This document shows positions 42,514 through 54,300 of a stretch of DNA of 64,000 nt, one piece after another. The notes beneath the pieces were generated by a model. That model saw nothing but the letters and a program-made list of their open reading frames with translations, made no database searches and was not told the origin of the DNA. Position numbers and translations under genes: made by a program. Numbering within the stretch: the first letter of the stretch is position 1; each line of letters starts with the position of its first letter. The DNA lies in assembly GCF_018143015.1 (NCBI RefSeq), contig NC_054741.1, forward strand, positions 52,591,048-52,655,047, written 5' to 3'. The DNA is from Lytechinus variegatus. Lineage: Eukaryota; Echinodermata; Echinoidea; Temnopleuroida; Toxopneustidae.

Positions 42514-44032
42514 CAGTGGTTATGGTCCAATCAGAACGGTCCAAGTGAAAGTGTTATTAACTTCGCCCATTGTAATCTTGATAAGATATGAATTGCTATA
42601 ACTCATATCTTCTCGGGTATTTAAATTTCATGTTATTTTGATTTTCAAAATCACTAGATGACTACGGAAAAAAAAACCTTGCCTGTGCATTGGTGACTTC
42701 CCGTTGACTTCCATAAGTCTAGGAACCTAGAAAAGAAACAGTTTAAAAAAAAGAAAACAAAGGAGGTTATTGTTGGTCATGGATTCAGAAGAACTCCCTT
42801 TGTACAATGATGGGAAGTCCGTCCTCTTTCACATCCTTCTTTCGAGAAGGAAAACATTATAACAAGTACTCAGCTGTTGATAAACTAAATAATGGACGTT
42901 TTAACGCCCCGCATTTCTAGGTTCGTATATCCACGATTATGATAATTATGTCTATTCTGGAAACTTCGATCAAACTTTGATTCAAGCGAGAACGTCATCG
43001 TGTTTTTTTCTCTTGGGTTTGACATGAAAAATAAAAAAAAAAACGTACAGTATACTCATGTTCTTTACGTTACGTCTTGTTTTCGAGTAGTAGTTACATC
43101 TGATTACATCTTAAACGTTTGATTACATATTTCTTACATTATGTACAGTATTATATTCATTCACTTGTAATTTAGTTTATTGTACACGAAATATGTTAAT
43201 TACAACATATCTATCTTAAGTCATGTATATTCTCATTGTAAACATTATCATAAATCTTAAACGCGTATAATGACAAATCCATTAAGAGCAATTGAGTGTT
43301 ATAAATTGGCCTCTTGGTGTAAATGTCATTTTCACTATTCTCATTACACTTTGTATACAATTTTATGCCGTTGATTGATGAAAAATGATGTTGATAGACA
43401 AAATTATTTATTGAAAATGAAAATGGTATATAGAGTAGTCAAAGTTTCTACTTCAAATTATGAAGTTGTAATGTTATCAAAATTCACTGCAATTAAAAAT
43501 ACATGTAAAATTCTGAATTTGCCAAAAGCTCCAACCAGATAACATCTAATGTCAAATGTATTTTGATATGTTTTTATATCCAAACTGGAATTGGACTAAA
43601 GTATTGTTTCCGATCATTGAGTGGTATTGGTAACAAAGGATATTACTATTTGACGTAAACTGCAGCCATTGGCCCCGTCCATCGATAAACTGGGAAATAG
43701 GTTCGTTGGACGAGGTCGAGGGACAGGAAATTGTTATAAAAACACTTAGAAATTCATCAAAGTAAAAAAGTTTAACGTGGCAAAAAGTTGGATTGCTTGG
43801 ATATTCTGAATAGTTATTTAGATATCTTCCACGCATCCTACATTGACGAAAAATATGAAATTATAGTTACAAAAATCCAGGTTAGTGCATCTATGGAAAT
43901 TTGAACATGAATTTAAACTGCAACAGTTTTATGTCTGGATTCACTAATATTAATTTTATACTGAAAATATACCTAAATCTGACCATGGAAAGAAATTGAA
44001 GTTTTGTCTGTGCATAGTGTCCTTTTTTCTAT
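42514..44032. other. Intergenic 1.5 kb, nothing recognised
   Basis: AT-rich; no repeats, exons or RNA genes identified. Confidence 0.4.
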
Positions 44033-44118
44033 TTATTTATTTATTTATTATTATTATTATCATTATTATTACTATTATTATTATTATTATCATCATCATC
44101 ATCATCATTATTATTATC
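44033..44118. repeat. (TTA)n/(TCA)n microsatellite
   Basis: About 28 triplets, TTA with ATC/TCA interruptions. Confidence 0.92.
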
Positions 44119-45062
44119 CTTATTCCAATGAGAACATACCGCTTTAAATATGTTTTTAATATTATGATTTTAACATGTAGCACGTCATTGTAAATTATGA
44201 AGTGAAGGTCACACTTTTTTATTTCTAATCAAATTCAAATTTGAAAATAGCAAATCGACAAGACATCAGTAATTTATGAAAAGAGGACTTGCTTCGAAGA
44301 AATAACCGTTTTTTTACTGACGTACACCTACAATGTTTAGCAAAAACCTTAAAGTATTAGAACTTTTAAAACTTATTCATTTTAAATTTGTAATGACTTG
44401 TCTCAAATCCTGAATCCATGCCATTGCATTAACAGTCATAATGTTCTTGAAATAGCATCATCTTTCTTCACCAATATGATACTGTTTCATTTCTATGGCA
44501 TGAGTCTACGTCAAGCCACATAAAATTTGTCAAATACAATGTCAAGGTCATGCCTGGTCGTATTTCGAACATCACGGCTCATTGTAATGATTCCATTATA
44601 AAAGCACCCTTCCACCTCACAACTGGAAATGTAATTTACCTGTACTATTCTACCCATGTTCATGGTCACATAAACAATGGAGAATGGTCCGGTATAATGA
44701 CATCCCATCATTTTTTTTGACAATGGATCGAGTTTCTTAGTAACACACCCAATCTAATGACTGAACTATAACCTGAACAGCAATATTCTTTTTAGCCGCG
44801 ATGAATATTCATCATGAAGATATTGATTATGTTCCCTTTTATATTATATAAATATAAATACATACATTATATATATAAATACATACATTATATATATATA
44901 TATAATTCCACTTTGTTTATATATATTTGAAATTAGGTGATTAAATATTACATTCAATAAAATCTGTTTCTCTGGACTAGTCGAACATTGCAGTGTTGAA
45001 ATCTGCATTAACTTTCAGCATTGAAGGAGTGCCATTTTGTGGTGGGGTTCACTATAACTTTT
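44119..45062. other. Intergenic sequence with short AT dinucleotide runs
   Basis: Contains (TA)n blocks at 44840-44905. Nothing else recognised. Confidence 0.4.
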
Positions 45063-45092
45063 GAGCACTTCATCATGAAGCACTTCATAAAA

Positions 45093-45374
45093 AAAATCGA
45101 TTATGTGTACAGTAATCGGCGCCGTGGCCGAGTGGTCTAAGGCGCCTAGCTATACATGGAAAGTCCGAGGTTCGATCCCCGGCCGCGGCACCTATGCCCG
45201 TGAGCAAGACATTTAATCTACAATGCTCTTTTATCCCGCTTTCAAATAAATGGAAATGCTATATGCATTATTGCTAACTAGGTGTGCACTTGTTTAAAAA
45301 AAAAAAAAAAAGTAATGAATCAATCATGAAGTCTTCATGATTGATTCATTACTGTACACATGATCGATTCTTTT
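45093..45374. mobile_element. Small inverted-repeat element interrupted by a SINE
   Basis: ATCGATTATGTGTACAGTAAT at 45093-45114 (given here as ATCGATTATGTG + TACAGTAAT) is mirrored by ATTACTGTACACATGATCGAT ending near 45370. Between them lie the SINE and a tight hairpin (45311-45353) with 21 bp arms and a one-base loop. Confidence 0.55.
45117..45310 (+). mobile_element. tRNA-derived SINE with A-box, B-box and A-tail
   Basis: An A-box (TGGCCGAGTGG) and B-box (GGTTCGATCC) lie in a tRNA-like head of about 72 bp beginning GGCGCCGTGGCC and ending CCGCGGCACC. A body follows ('atgcccgtgagcaagacatt', 'taatctacaatgctct') and a 14-15 A tail. The head lacks a proper anticodon stem and is shorter than a Leu/Ser tRNA, so this is a SINE, not a tRNA gene. 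Confidence 0.8.
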
Positions 45375-48300
45375 CTGAGTGAAAGAAATTTTTTATGACA
45401 ATATTTTATACGGATATTAAATCCATTGAATTGATCATTGTGACGAGTCTTATTTAGTGTTGATAAACAACAGAATGATTTTAGACATATCCAAAGAGTA
45501 TAAAAACATTATAATATCATGTGGATATATTAGGTATTATAAATTTGAAGGAAAAAAATAAGTGTTTTGAATGTGCACAAAAGCTGAAGAACTGTCTTTG
45601 TACATTAATTATCTATTTTCATGGATTTCATAAGTGACAAAAACATACTAAATTTGTAAAGTAAATACATATTAGGCTTACACATGAGCGAGGTCACCTG
45701 AAAACTTTACAAAAAAATATTTCTGGTAAGACTGAGAGGATTCGAGATCGGACCCTCATCATGCATCTTCATCCATTTACTCTCGTACTTAAGGCATTGT
45801 ACTACGAGGGATGAATAAATAATTACGTAATAATACAGGATACATAGGCTAGGGTAATGTATGTATATGTAAGGAAGTTTCAGTTACCAAACGGTGAACC
45901 AACCAAACTACTATGTTACTCTGGTTGAAGGAAAATAAATGAAAAGTGTGAGCAGGAAGATAGAAGGTGCATAGGCCTTGACGTCTGCATTCTCCTGTAC
46001 TGTCATTACTTCAGTCAAACCTAAAAATGAGGTCAAAGTTTCCAACTAGACCTGGATTAATAACAGATCTACCAGCCAATTTTGGTTTATGCACCGGTCA
46101 GTCGTGCGTTCGCCAGACGGGGCTATAGTCAGGTTGGATTTGTTCTATGAGGGCATTATTGTTTCATTGCGGTCTGATGGGAAGAACATCATTCTAACCA
46201 GTGGTATCTCTTGTTAAACATAACCTCTCTGGATTGTCTTTTATTTTTAACCAACATAAATTGTAAGTTATCATTGCTATTTCCTCTATTTTCTTTGCTG
46301 GCAATTTATTATTTTCACTTTTGTAAATCTGTAAAACATTCTAATACCTATTTGTTATCTGAAACCTTTGTTTATTTTTCTTCATCATTTTAATTCAGTC
46401 GTATAAGAGTTTGATTTAAGATTTATCTGTAGAGTATCTTTAGATAGGCCTACTTTTATCTCACACTTTCCAATTTTTATTTTTTGTGTCATTTTCAAGA
46501 AGTTTAATATTGATGGTCTTCCATAAGTTCGTATGCATGAATAGATTGTATCTTTAATTCATGTTTTTAAAAGTGCACGTTTCTTGGAGCTGTCACATGA
46601 AAGCTTTATATTTTATTTGTCCATGCGCATCTATTAGAAACGAACAAAATCCAAAGTCAACCAACAAGAGAAGTATCAAGTAATAGCTAATACCCTTTTA
46701 TTACAATTGTTAAATCATCACTGTTTTCTGATCGCCGTTCACTTTTTTGTATAATTTTATTGAATTTTGCCTCAATTATGTGTGACTTTTACGGACCAAA
46801 CTAGTTACATTCGATGAAAATATAGTGTTTCATTCATTGTTTATCCGATTTACTAACATTAATATTGTTAGACAGGATAAATTTAATGAACATGCTTAAT
46901 TGTTTAGGTGTTTAAGCTTTCATTATAACTTTGGTCACATTATGGCAGTTGGTATTAATAAGAGCGTTAACGTCAGTTTTGCTCGGTCGTGTGAAGAGAA
47001 CGCTCAAGACCTGCTATGTGGGTCAATCCTCCACCGCACAGAAGATTGCATTTTATATAGCTGCAGATTTTTATAGTACGTTATTGTTATTTTGTTAGAG
47101 ACAGACTGCTTCTCTTTTCATGTACATGTAATTTTAGGCTAATATCCAATTAATCATGGACGCGCGTTCAGATACTCGGAATATAATACAACTGTCAATT
47201 GCTATCTATACACATACGTGAATACAATGTCTTGTTTGTTTAGTTGTTGTATTTATTTCCTTATAAAAATAAAATATATACATGCCCAATTAAACATAAC
47301 GTATCATATGGAGGATGGCCCATTTCAGCAGTATTAATGAAATACCAATGTTTGATTTGATTTTATTTTATTGTTTACTTCTGCAATTACATCATTCGTA
47401 GATAATACATTTTCCATAACATAACAAACATAGTATATTGAGAACTTTTTTTGGCATGAATCATAACTAAACGTACTAAAATTATCATTACAAACAAAAC
47501 TGATCTCATACCAAATTAGTTAACATTTACAATTTCCAGGAGAAGGATTGTCATCATAAGCAGATTTCTTGAAAAAAATGACAACCCCAGGTTAAAACTC
47601 ATTGATTAATATAATACATTAATACAGCAGAATCGATGTACAGTACATTTTATGAAAAAACAGCAGTAATGTAATTTGAGCAATGAAGATGGAGATGATA
47701 AGGATGAAGATGACGATGAAATGGTGAAGATGAAGGCGATGGAGAGGATGATACCACTGTTCTTCCATTGGGTCTTGTAAATACTTTCTTCCGAAGTTAT
47801 GCACTTTGCCTTATTCTTTGATAAAATACACGCGAAGAAACTAAAATTTCAAACTTGCACCATATTTGCAACACCAGCAGCAGCATTGCTGGTGCAATCT
47901 CGAACCCTAAGTGGAAAAATTGTTAAAAATTTACCCCCTTTTATATGCACTCTGAAATGCTAATTTGTGCCAAGATTTTTTTTTTATTTAGGTTGCGAAA
48001 CATTTCATATTTTAAAAAGTTGTATATCAAAGGGTACAACTCTGTACAATGGAACCCTAACTGCACCATCAAAGGTGCGTAAAGGTGCATAGCAGAACCT
48101 CGATGGTTGATAGTTGCACCACTATCTCTCAGCGTGTGTATAATCATCGTTAAGTTTTTTGTGTCTTTTCGCACTTAATATGGGCGTTTCCACCAAACGC
48201 CTGTCATTGTTTTGATGAACCCGTTTAGGCCTATACATTAAAATTAATACAATCTATAGATGTACCAAATAGAGTTCACTTTCACTTAACGGAAGTCAGC

Positions 48301-49902
48301 GAGGTTAATAATAAAAATTACATATACCAGCATAAAGGCAGGTTGTACTTCTATATGCTGTAGACATCACCACGAATGCAATGGTAATAGGCAGTAAGTG
48401 ACTCACGTGACATTTTACAAATAGGCCTATATACGGATTGTATTGTAATTTACACTGACAGCAATGTAAAACAATTAGACGTCACTCTGCATGATATATA
48501 TGTCAATCGATCCGTCTCCTATCTTCAATATTTATCCCTCTGTCCTCCTTTTCGTTCATCTGTTCATTTTCATTCCCACTGATTATCCAATTGTCTCTCT
48601 CTATCGCGTGGAAATTTTCAAAACTAGCTACAAAAGCACCTATGACAACAATGATTTCTATTTCCAGTGCAAAGCTACACATTGATTTGAGTTTATTTCT
48701 CACGCTATTTAAAAAAAAACATTTGTACCTTTTTGTCATACACAGTTTGTGTTTATCCATATACACTCTTAAAAAAGATTATTCAACATCGTGGTAAAAT
48801 CCGATACATGATATTATGTCAAATTTTCCAAACGTTACCTTAAAACCTTAGTTACCTTCACCCATAAAACACGTATTTTACCTCACAAGAGTCAATACAC
48901 TCCCAACTAAAATCTATTTTCACTTTTTATCAAATACCTTGGAACCCTTTACCCAATCTCTTTGAGATCATCTTGATTTCATTAGCTACATTATCTTTTC
49001 ATATTTTCCAGTCTGGGAATAAAATTTATTTACCATTTATTTCACTAAATTATCATTGCATAAAACTAAAAAAATAGATTATGAACATATGACATATCTT
49101 TAAAAAATTGTCAGAACTCAAATTTGATCAATGTCACTTACTCCCTTTTGCCATCGCAGGTCAATAAATATTTATACCAGCATGATGCGGTTTCATGGAA
49201 CAAGTATATTATGACGTATAATAATGATGACAGTTGAAAAGTCTACACGATCAACTAATATCTTTCCCTCTTTAATTTACAATGACTGAAACCTATTCAA
49301 GGGGTTAAGGTTTTACCCAATTTTGATGACCTTTATGTATACAGCTTGGTATTGCAATAAAGAAAACGAAGTTCCGGTAAGTGAACATGCACCTATTGAC
49401 TCTTGTCTGCAGGCACGTACCCTGATTGAAACTTTGATCAACAAGTGGGTCTCCAAGCAAAGACTAGCACATATAAAACAGGGTCTCCACTACACAATGC
49501 ATTATAGGCTGCACATTCAGACCCTTAACTCGAGTGAAGGGTTTGCACAGCAGACTACATTGACTGACTCGTCTTCGATCATATTTTTGAACTTACGTTT
49601 TCATATTTTTGTATCTATACGAAAGAATGAGGTTTTCTTATTTCATGATCAGAATTTTTGAAAGACAGAATTTAATAGGATCGTTAATTTTAACTTCTGA
49701 AAGATGGTATATAACTAGAACGCCACTCTGAATAGGTTTTGAGAAAGATTGTGTAAATTCTGGTGAAAACATTTTTCTTTACATTTTCTCTTCAAATTTA
49801 AAACCAGAAAATAAGTCAGCATCTATAATTGATTGAAATTTTCTTGAGGGATAATTTTTTTACGTACGCGTACTTCTCATTTCAAGAAACAACATGACTC
49901 TA
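45375..49902. other. Intergenic 4.5 kb, nothing firmly recognised
   Basis: AT-rich throughout. Minor features: a CCAGCAGCAGCATTGCTGG hairpin at about 47872-47890, a GAT/GAAGAT-rich stretch at 47685-47755, and a possible promoter-like segment near 49370-49490. No coding exon supported. Confidence 0.4.
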
Positions 49903-50888
49903 CAGTGCGTATCAAAAAAAAGTTTACACTTAGAAAAAATCCTGTAAAATTATATATTTCTAATATCTTGAAGATTTTTCCACATTTTAACATTGGTACA
50001 GATCCACTTAAGCAAATGCGAAATAAATGTCGAAAAATATTTTCACTTGAGTGAGCACCATGTACTTATGAAAAGTTAGTGAAAAAGGATTTGCGCAGAA
50101 CTCTGAAATAGTTATGCGAATAAAAGTAGACCTTAATCATGAAGAACACGAAGATTTTAGCTAGTAAAATTGATTTGATGATATATTTAACCTTTTTCAA
50201 CTTATTTCCTTGCCAAAAACACTTCGAAGAGTGCATTGAGCCCCGCCCCACTCCCCCACACAAAGTGGCCAACCGGATGATATTTACTTTACACTGAGCT
50301 GTGATTTACATGAAATGGCTTAGGCTTCATTTTCATTTTGTTAATCATTTTCAAGCTTGTGAAAAGTGTGGATAAACAAGTATTAAGTGAAAAATGAAAT
50401 GTAAACCCACTTTAAATAATACAAACTTAGTAAAAAAAAAAAATGCTGGAGATGTCTGATATAAACTTTTTTTGAGATTCAGTTATGTCCTTAGATCCAG
50501 CTGGCACAAAAAGGGTAAAGGTTGTGCTCAATAAGTGTTGAAATTCAATTTGGGTGGCAAAATTATTAAAGAATGCTTGAATGTATCCATTTACTTTCAA
50601 TTGACTAAAAGTGGAAGGGACATAGATGAGAAATGTTTCGAAGGGTAAGTTTGATTTCGCCCTTTCCCCTAAAGCGTGAACACAAGCATTTCTGCGCAAA
50701 CAGATTTCTGCGAGCTTTACAAAAATGGACAGTGCTCACTCAAGTGTAACATTCTGTCAAAACTTTGACTTGCATTACATAGATGAGACCCAAACCTAAG
50801 ATTGTATGTGAAAAAATTACCCACATGTTGTATATTTTTTAATTCCCAGTGCTTTTTCAAAGTGTAAACTTTTTTTTGATACGCACTG
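49903..50888. mobile_element. Tc1/mariner-ended non-autonomous element, 986 bp, TA target duplication
   Basis: Ends CAGTGCGTATCAAAAAAAAG and its complement closing TTGATACGCACTG, flanked by TA (49901-49902, 50889-50890). Further inverted pairing includes 'cttgagtgagcac/gtgctcactcaag' and 'tttgcgcagaactc..ttctgcgcaaa'. Its terminal CAGTGCGT and internal 'tgagtgagcac' resemble the 31007-32735 element, so the two are related families. It ends about 300 bp upstream of the SLC7 first coding exon. Confidence 0.88.
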
Positions 50889-51185
50889 TATATACGTTAA
50901 CTCTCGCGAAGCGCTGATTTTCTCTATCTAAAGGATAGGGATAAGTTGTGATATGCTTTTTTGTTGTTGTTCAGAATACTGCCAGGATTTGGATCTAAAA
51001 AGGTAGGTCTAATGTTTATGTTATAGAAGCAATTGTGAACAGTCGAAAGGATAAATGATATGGAATTAACTGACTTAGTTAATTAATCATAAATATGCTG
51101 TTGATCGCGTTAGTGTATGAGAAGTAATGTTTCCACACAAAAAATTCTCCCATTAAAAGTCTGAAATGTTTTTGTTTCATTCCAG

Positions 51186-51223
51186 CAGCTTTTGAGTACA
51201 CTGTATAGACCCCTTCAGCCACC
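51186..51223 (+). other. Probable 5' UTR part of the first recognised SLC7 exon
   Basis: TTTTGTTTCATTCCAG ending at 51185 looks like a splice acceptor. 38 nt then lead to the Kozak-like GCCACCATGA. If so, an upstream non-coding exon exists; GATCTAAAAAG|GTAGGT at about 51003 is one weak donor candidate. Confidence 0.5.
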
Positions 51224-51383
51224 ATGACGCTCGGTGCAAAGAACGGAAAGGCGAAAGGTGTTGATGAGTTCAGTGATTCCGGCTCAGATAAAGTGGTGTT
51301 AGCTCGTTCATTGGGATTGAAAGAATGTATCAGTATGGTAATGGGCATCATTATCGGAACCGGTATCTTCATCTCTCCTAAAG
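51224..51383 (+). CDS. SLC7 gene, coding exon 1
   Basis: Encodes residues 1-53 plus one base; a short hydrophilic N-terminus (about 30 residues) precedes TM1. Donor CCTAAAG|GTAACA, phase 1. Confidence 0.92.
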
Positions 51384-54300
51384 GTAACAAATCGTGGAAT
51401 TCAAATTCAGTGCTGATAGCTGGTGTTGGTGTTTGTGTTTTTACACTGGCAACGGCGCCCATCTTGAATAGAGGCTGGTGCTGACACTGACATCAGGTGT
51501 TTAACAATGATAATGATGATAACAATGATTAATAATGATGATGATGATGATAATAATAATAATGATAATAATAATAATAACAGCAATAATAATGATAATA
51601 ATAATAATAATAATGATAATAACAATAATAATAGGCATTAATATGGCGCCATTTATCTAGAAATAATTTGTACCCAGGCGCATTGTTAATATTACCCGGT
51701 TTTAGCTCGAGCTGCCTTTCAGCGCTCAGTGCATTCTATGAATTAACTCTGCCGGGTACCCATTTACCTCACCTGGGTTGAGTGCAGCGCAATGTGGGAA
51801 AATTTCTTGCTGAAGGAAAACGCAACATGGTTGAGATTCGAACCCACGTCCATCTGATTAAAATACGAGAGTCGCAACCACTAGACCGCGGCGTTAATGA
51901 GTACAGTGTCTTGTACACCCTCGATGTGTAAAAGCTAGTGAGGTATATAGACAACCTGATCCTGATTCATCCACCAAACACCAACACTAACACCGACACC
52001 GAAATCGCCTAGTTATGTTAATGATGGAGCTCCAATTGAAACACATAATGTCGACATTCACATAATTTAACGAATCAATTTATTTTTAAAAATCATAAAA
52101 CCGTTAAGATCACATTGGAAATTGAATTAGAAACAAGAAAATACTAAAGAAACTGCGGGGAAAGCACAATTTCACTGTCCGCTATTTTAGATTGAAAAGA
52201 TCTCGCGTCATGAAGCAGAAGTTGCTTTTTTATGCACTAAAAGTTTGTTTTCTATGGAGGCAGAGATAAGGAAAGACAGAGAAGATAAGAAAACAAGCAA
52301 CAGTAAGGGAATAATTTAAAATGGGGTATAGGTAGAGGCCAACTCCTAAATGATGTGAGAACTTTTTTAATTAGGCTTCGATATAAGCATTGTTGGAAGA
52401 CATAGAGTGCACCTTAATTTCTAAATGATATGTGGTAAATTATCAATGAATGTTAAAGAACCACTATAAAAGTGCAAATAGGTATTTTCAAGGAGTAAAA
52501 TGAGAATATCGCGAGAAAAAAAGTTGATAAAGAGACAGTTTGCCCCCCCCCCTCCCCTTTATTGTCCCATGTAAGTCATATTTCCTGGCAATGATAGATT
52601 CAATGTGCAAGTTATTTTATAACAGCATTCGACAAAACTTTATCTTCATGGTAAATCAGACCTCACTTTTTGGCTTACATAAGTTGTCTTCGTGATCACT
52701 GATCAGGTTATATTGTGAAGCGATGTTTATTTTCCTGTATCCGCCTGAAAACCGTACACAATCGGGACAATAGTTACCATTTCCACTTGAACGAAAGACG
52801 ACCTATATGAATTCTTTTGATGTTCATAGCCATCGTATCGAAATCGGACAAACCGTTAAGGGGTTAGCAGTTCACAGTCCCTTATTTAAAACAAAAATAA
52901 ATACCGAGACAACATTTGCAACATATTTTAAAAATAACTTTTCAGAATACTTTACTAGTAAATCTTGTGTTCAAACGAATCATATATATATATACATGTA
53001 TATATTGCTGGAACTTAACACTTAAGATAAAAGAAAATGGGTAATTTGGGTAAAACGTGGTACAAACGAGACGATGAGTTTCAATTTTGGGGTACATAAA
53101 CGAGTATTGACTGAGGACGACGAAACCTGCTTTCCTCAGAAGGGTGTATATAGTGTATATAGACTCAAAAGTTTGTTAACTTATACTGTCTGAAAATACC
53201 ACCATATATATCCTATATAGCTATTTCAAAACATATACATATTTACTCTCGGCTGTCTTCCCCCTTGGCATGCACGTGTATCGATTCTTATCTTTTTATT
53301 TCAGAACAAATCAGGAAACTATAGACCTACACGTTGCAGGGAAGCAATAGACTCTTAATGACAGTCTACCATTATTGATAACCTGTAACTAAAGGAAATA
53401 AAACAATGATTTGGGATATTTTTTCTCCTTGTAAGATGTTGGGATAAAAGGCGCTGACTTACAAAGTGAACCCTCTAAGGTATGATATAGTCACTCACCC
53501 TTCTAGACTTTACAAGATGTTTCCACACATCGTGGAGTGAAAAAATAAACCAAGAGATGTATATGAGATCAAGAGTATGGAGAGGGCTGTAGCAAGGTCA
53601 ATACCAGTCTTCATCAAGCTTTCGGACGCACATGCCCTTCTTCAGGATCTAAACCAATATATGAAATACAAAATATAGGCCTACTAATAACAATGATAAA
53701 TACAATACAATGCAATATTTTTTAACCCCCCCCCCCCCAGGATAATCTTGGGCACCGCCAGCACCCCGCTTCCCAGGGCCTGCAATTACTTTGCTTCCAA
53801 AGCCGACTGTTCTATACTTTGGCATAGTTGGGTTGGGGCTATACCCACTAACATTAACAAAAAAAGAAGATATTTTTGTCATATCCCTCTCAAATATTCA
53901 CCGATCCCCGATTTTTTTCTCTATTCGTTTGCTTATACCTCATCGTTTCCCACTCATTATTAGGTGTTTGGCACATGGTTTGCCTAAAAATATGGGAAAA
54001 ATCATCTCGATGACTGAATAATCACCAGTTCAAGGAAAAGATGTACAATTGTGTGCCAAAGACAAATAACATGCATCGGAAATTCATGAACCTTGAATGA
54101 TTTCCATCAAAGCATATTAGTATTATAACCCCAAATAATAAAACTGACAGTTTTTTGGGTTAGTGTTATAAATGTTCTAGTGTATGTCGATACTTCTCGC
54201 TTAAAATATCTTTGTGGTGGGAGACGGACACTTTGATTTAAGGATTATATTCAAATGTAATAGCATTAAACATCCCTTGAAAATAAATACTCTAAAATAC

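Noticed and set aside
41762..42601. Long open frames (233-274 codons) of Asp/Gly, Met/Val, His or Ile/Thr
   Set aside because: They arise from the GAT/GGT triplet array, which lacks stops in several frames on both strands; no domain or splice context.
44840..44905. Possible replication origin or matrix attachment site because of TA-rich runs
   Set aside because: AT richness alone is not evidence; it is a simple dinucleotide repeat.
45117..45190. A free-standing tRNA gene (Leu-like A and B boxes)
   Set aside because: No proper anticodon stem-loop, the head is too short for a class II tRNA, and a SINE body and A-tail follow.
49323..49661. 112-codon plus-strand frame
   Set aside because: No family resemblance, no supporting splice pattern, and composition like the surrounding non-coding DNA.
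53649..54021. Overlapping frames around a C run in SLC7 intron 1
   Set aside because: They read through a C homopolymer and an eroded repeat; no homology.
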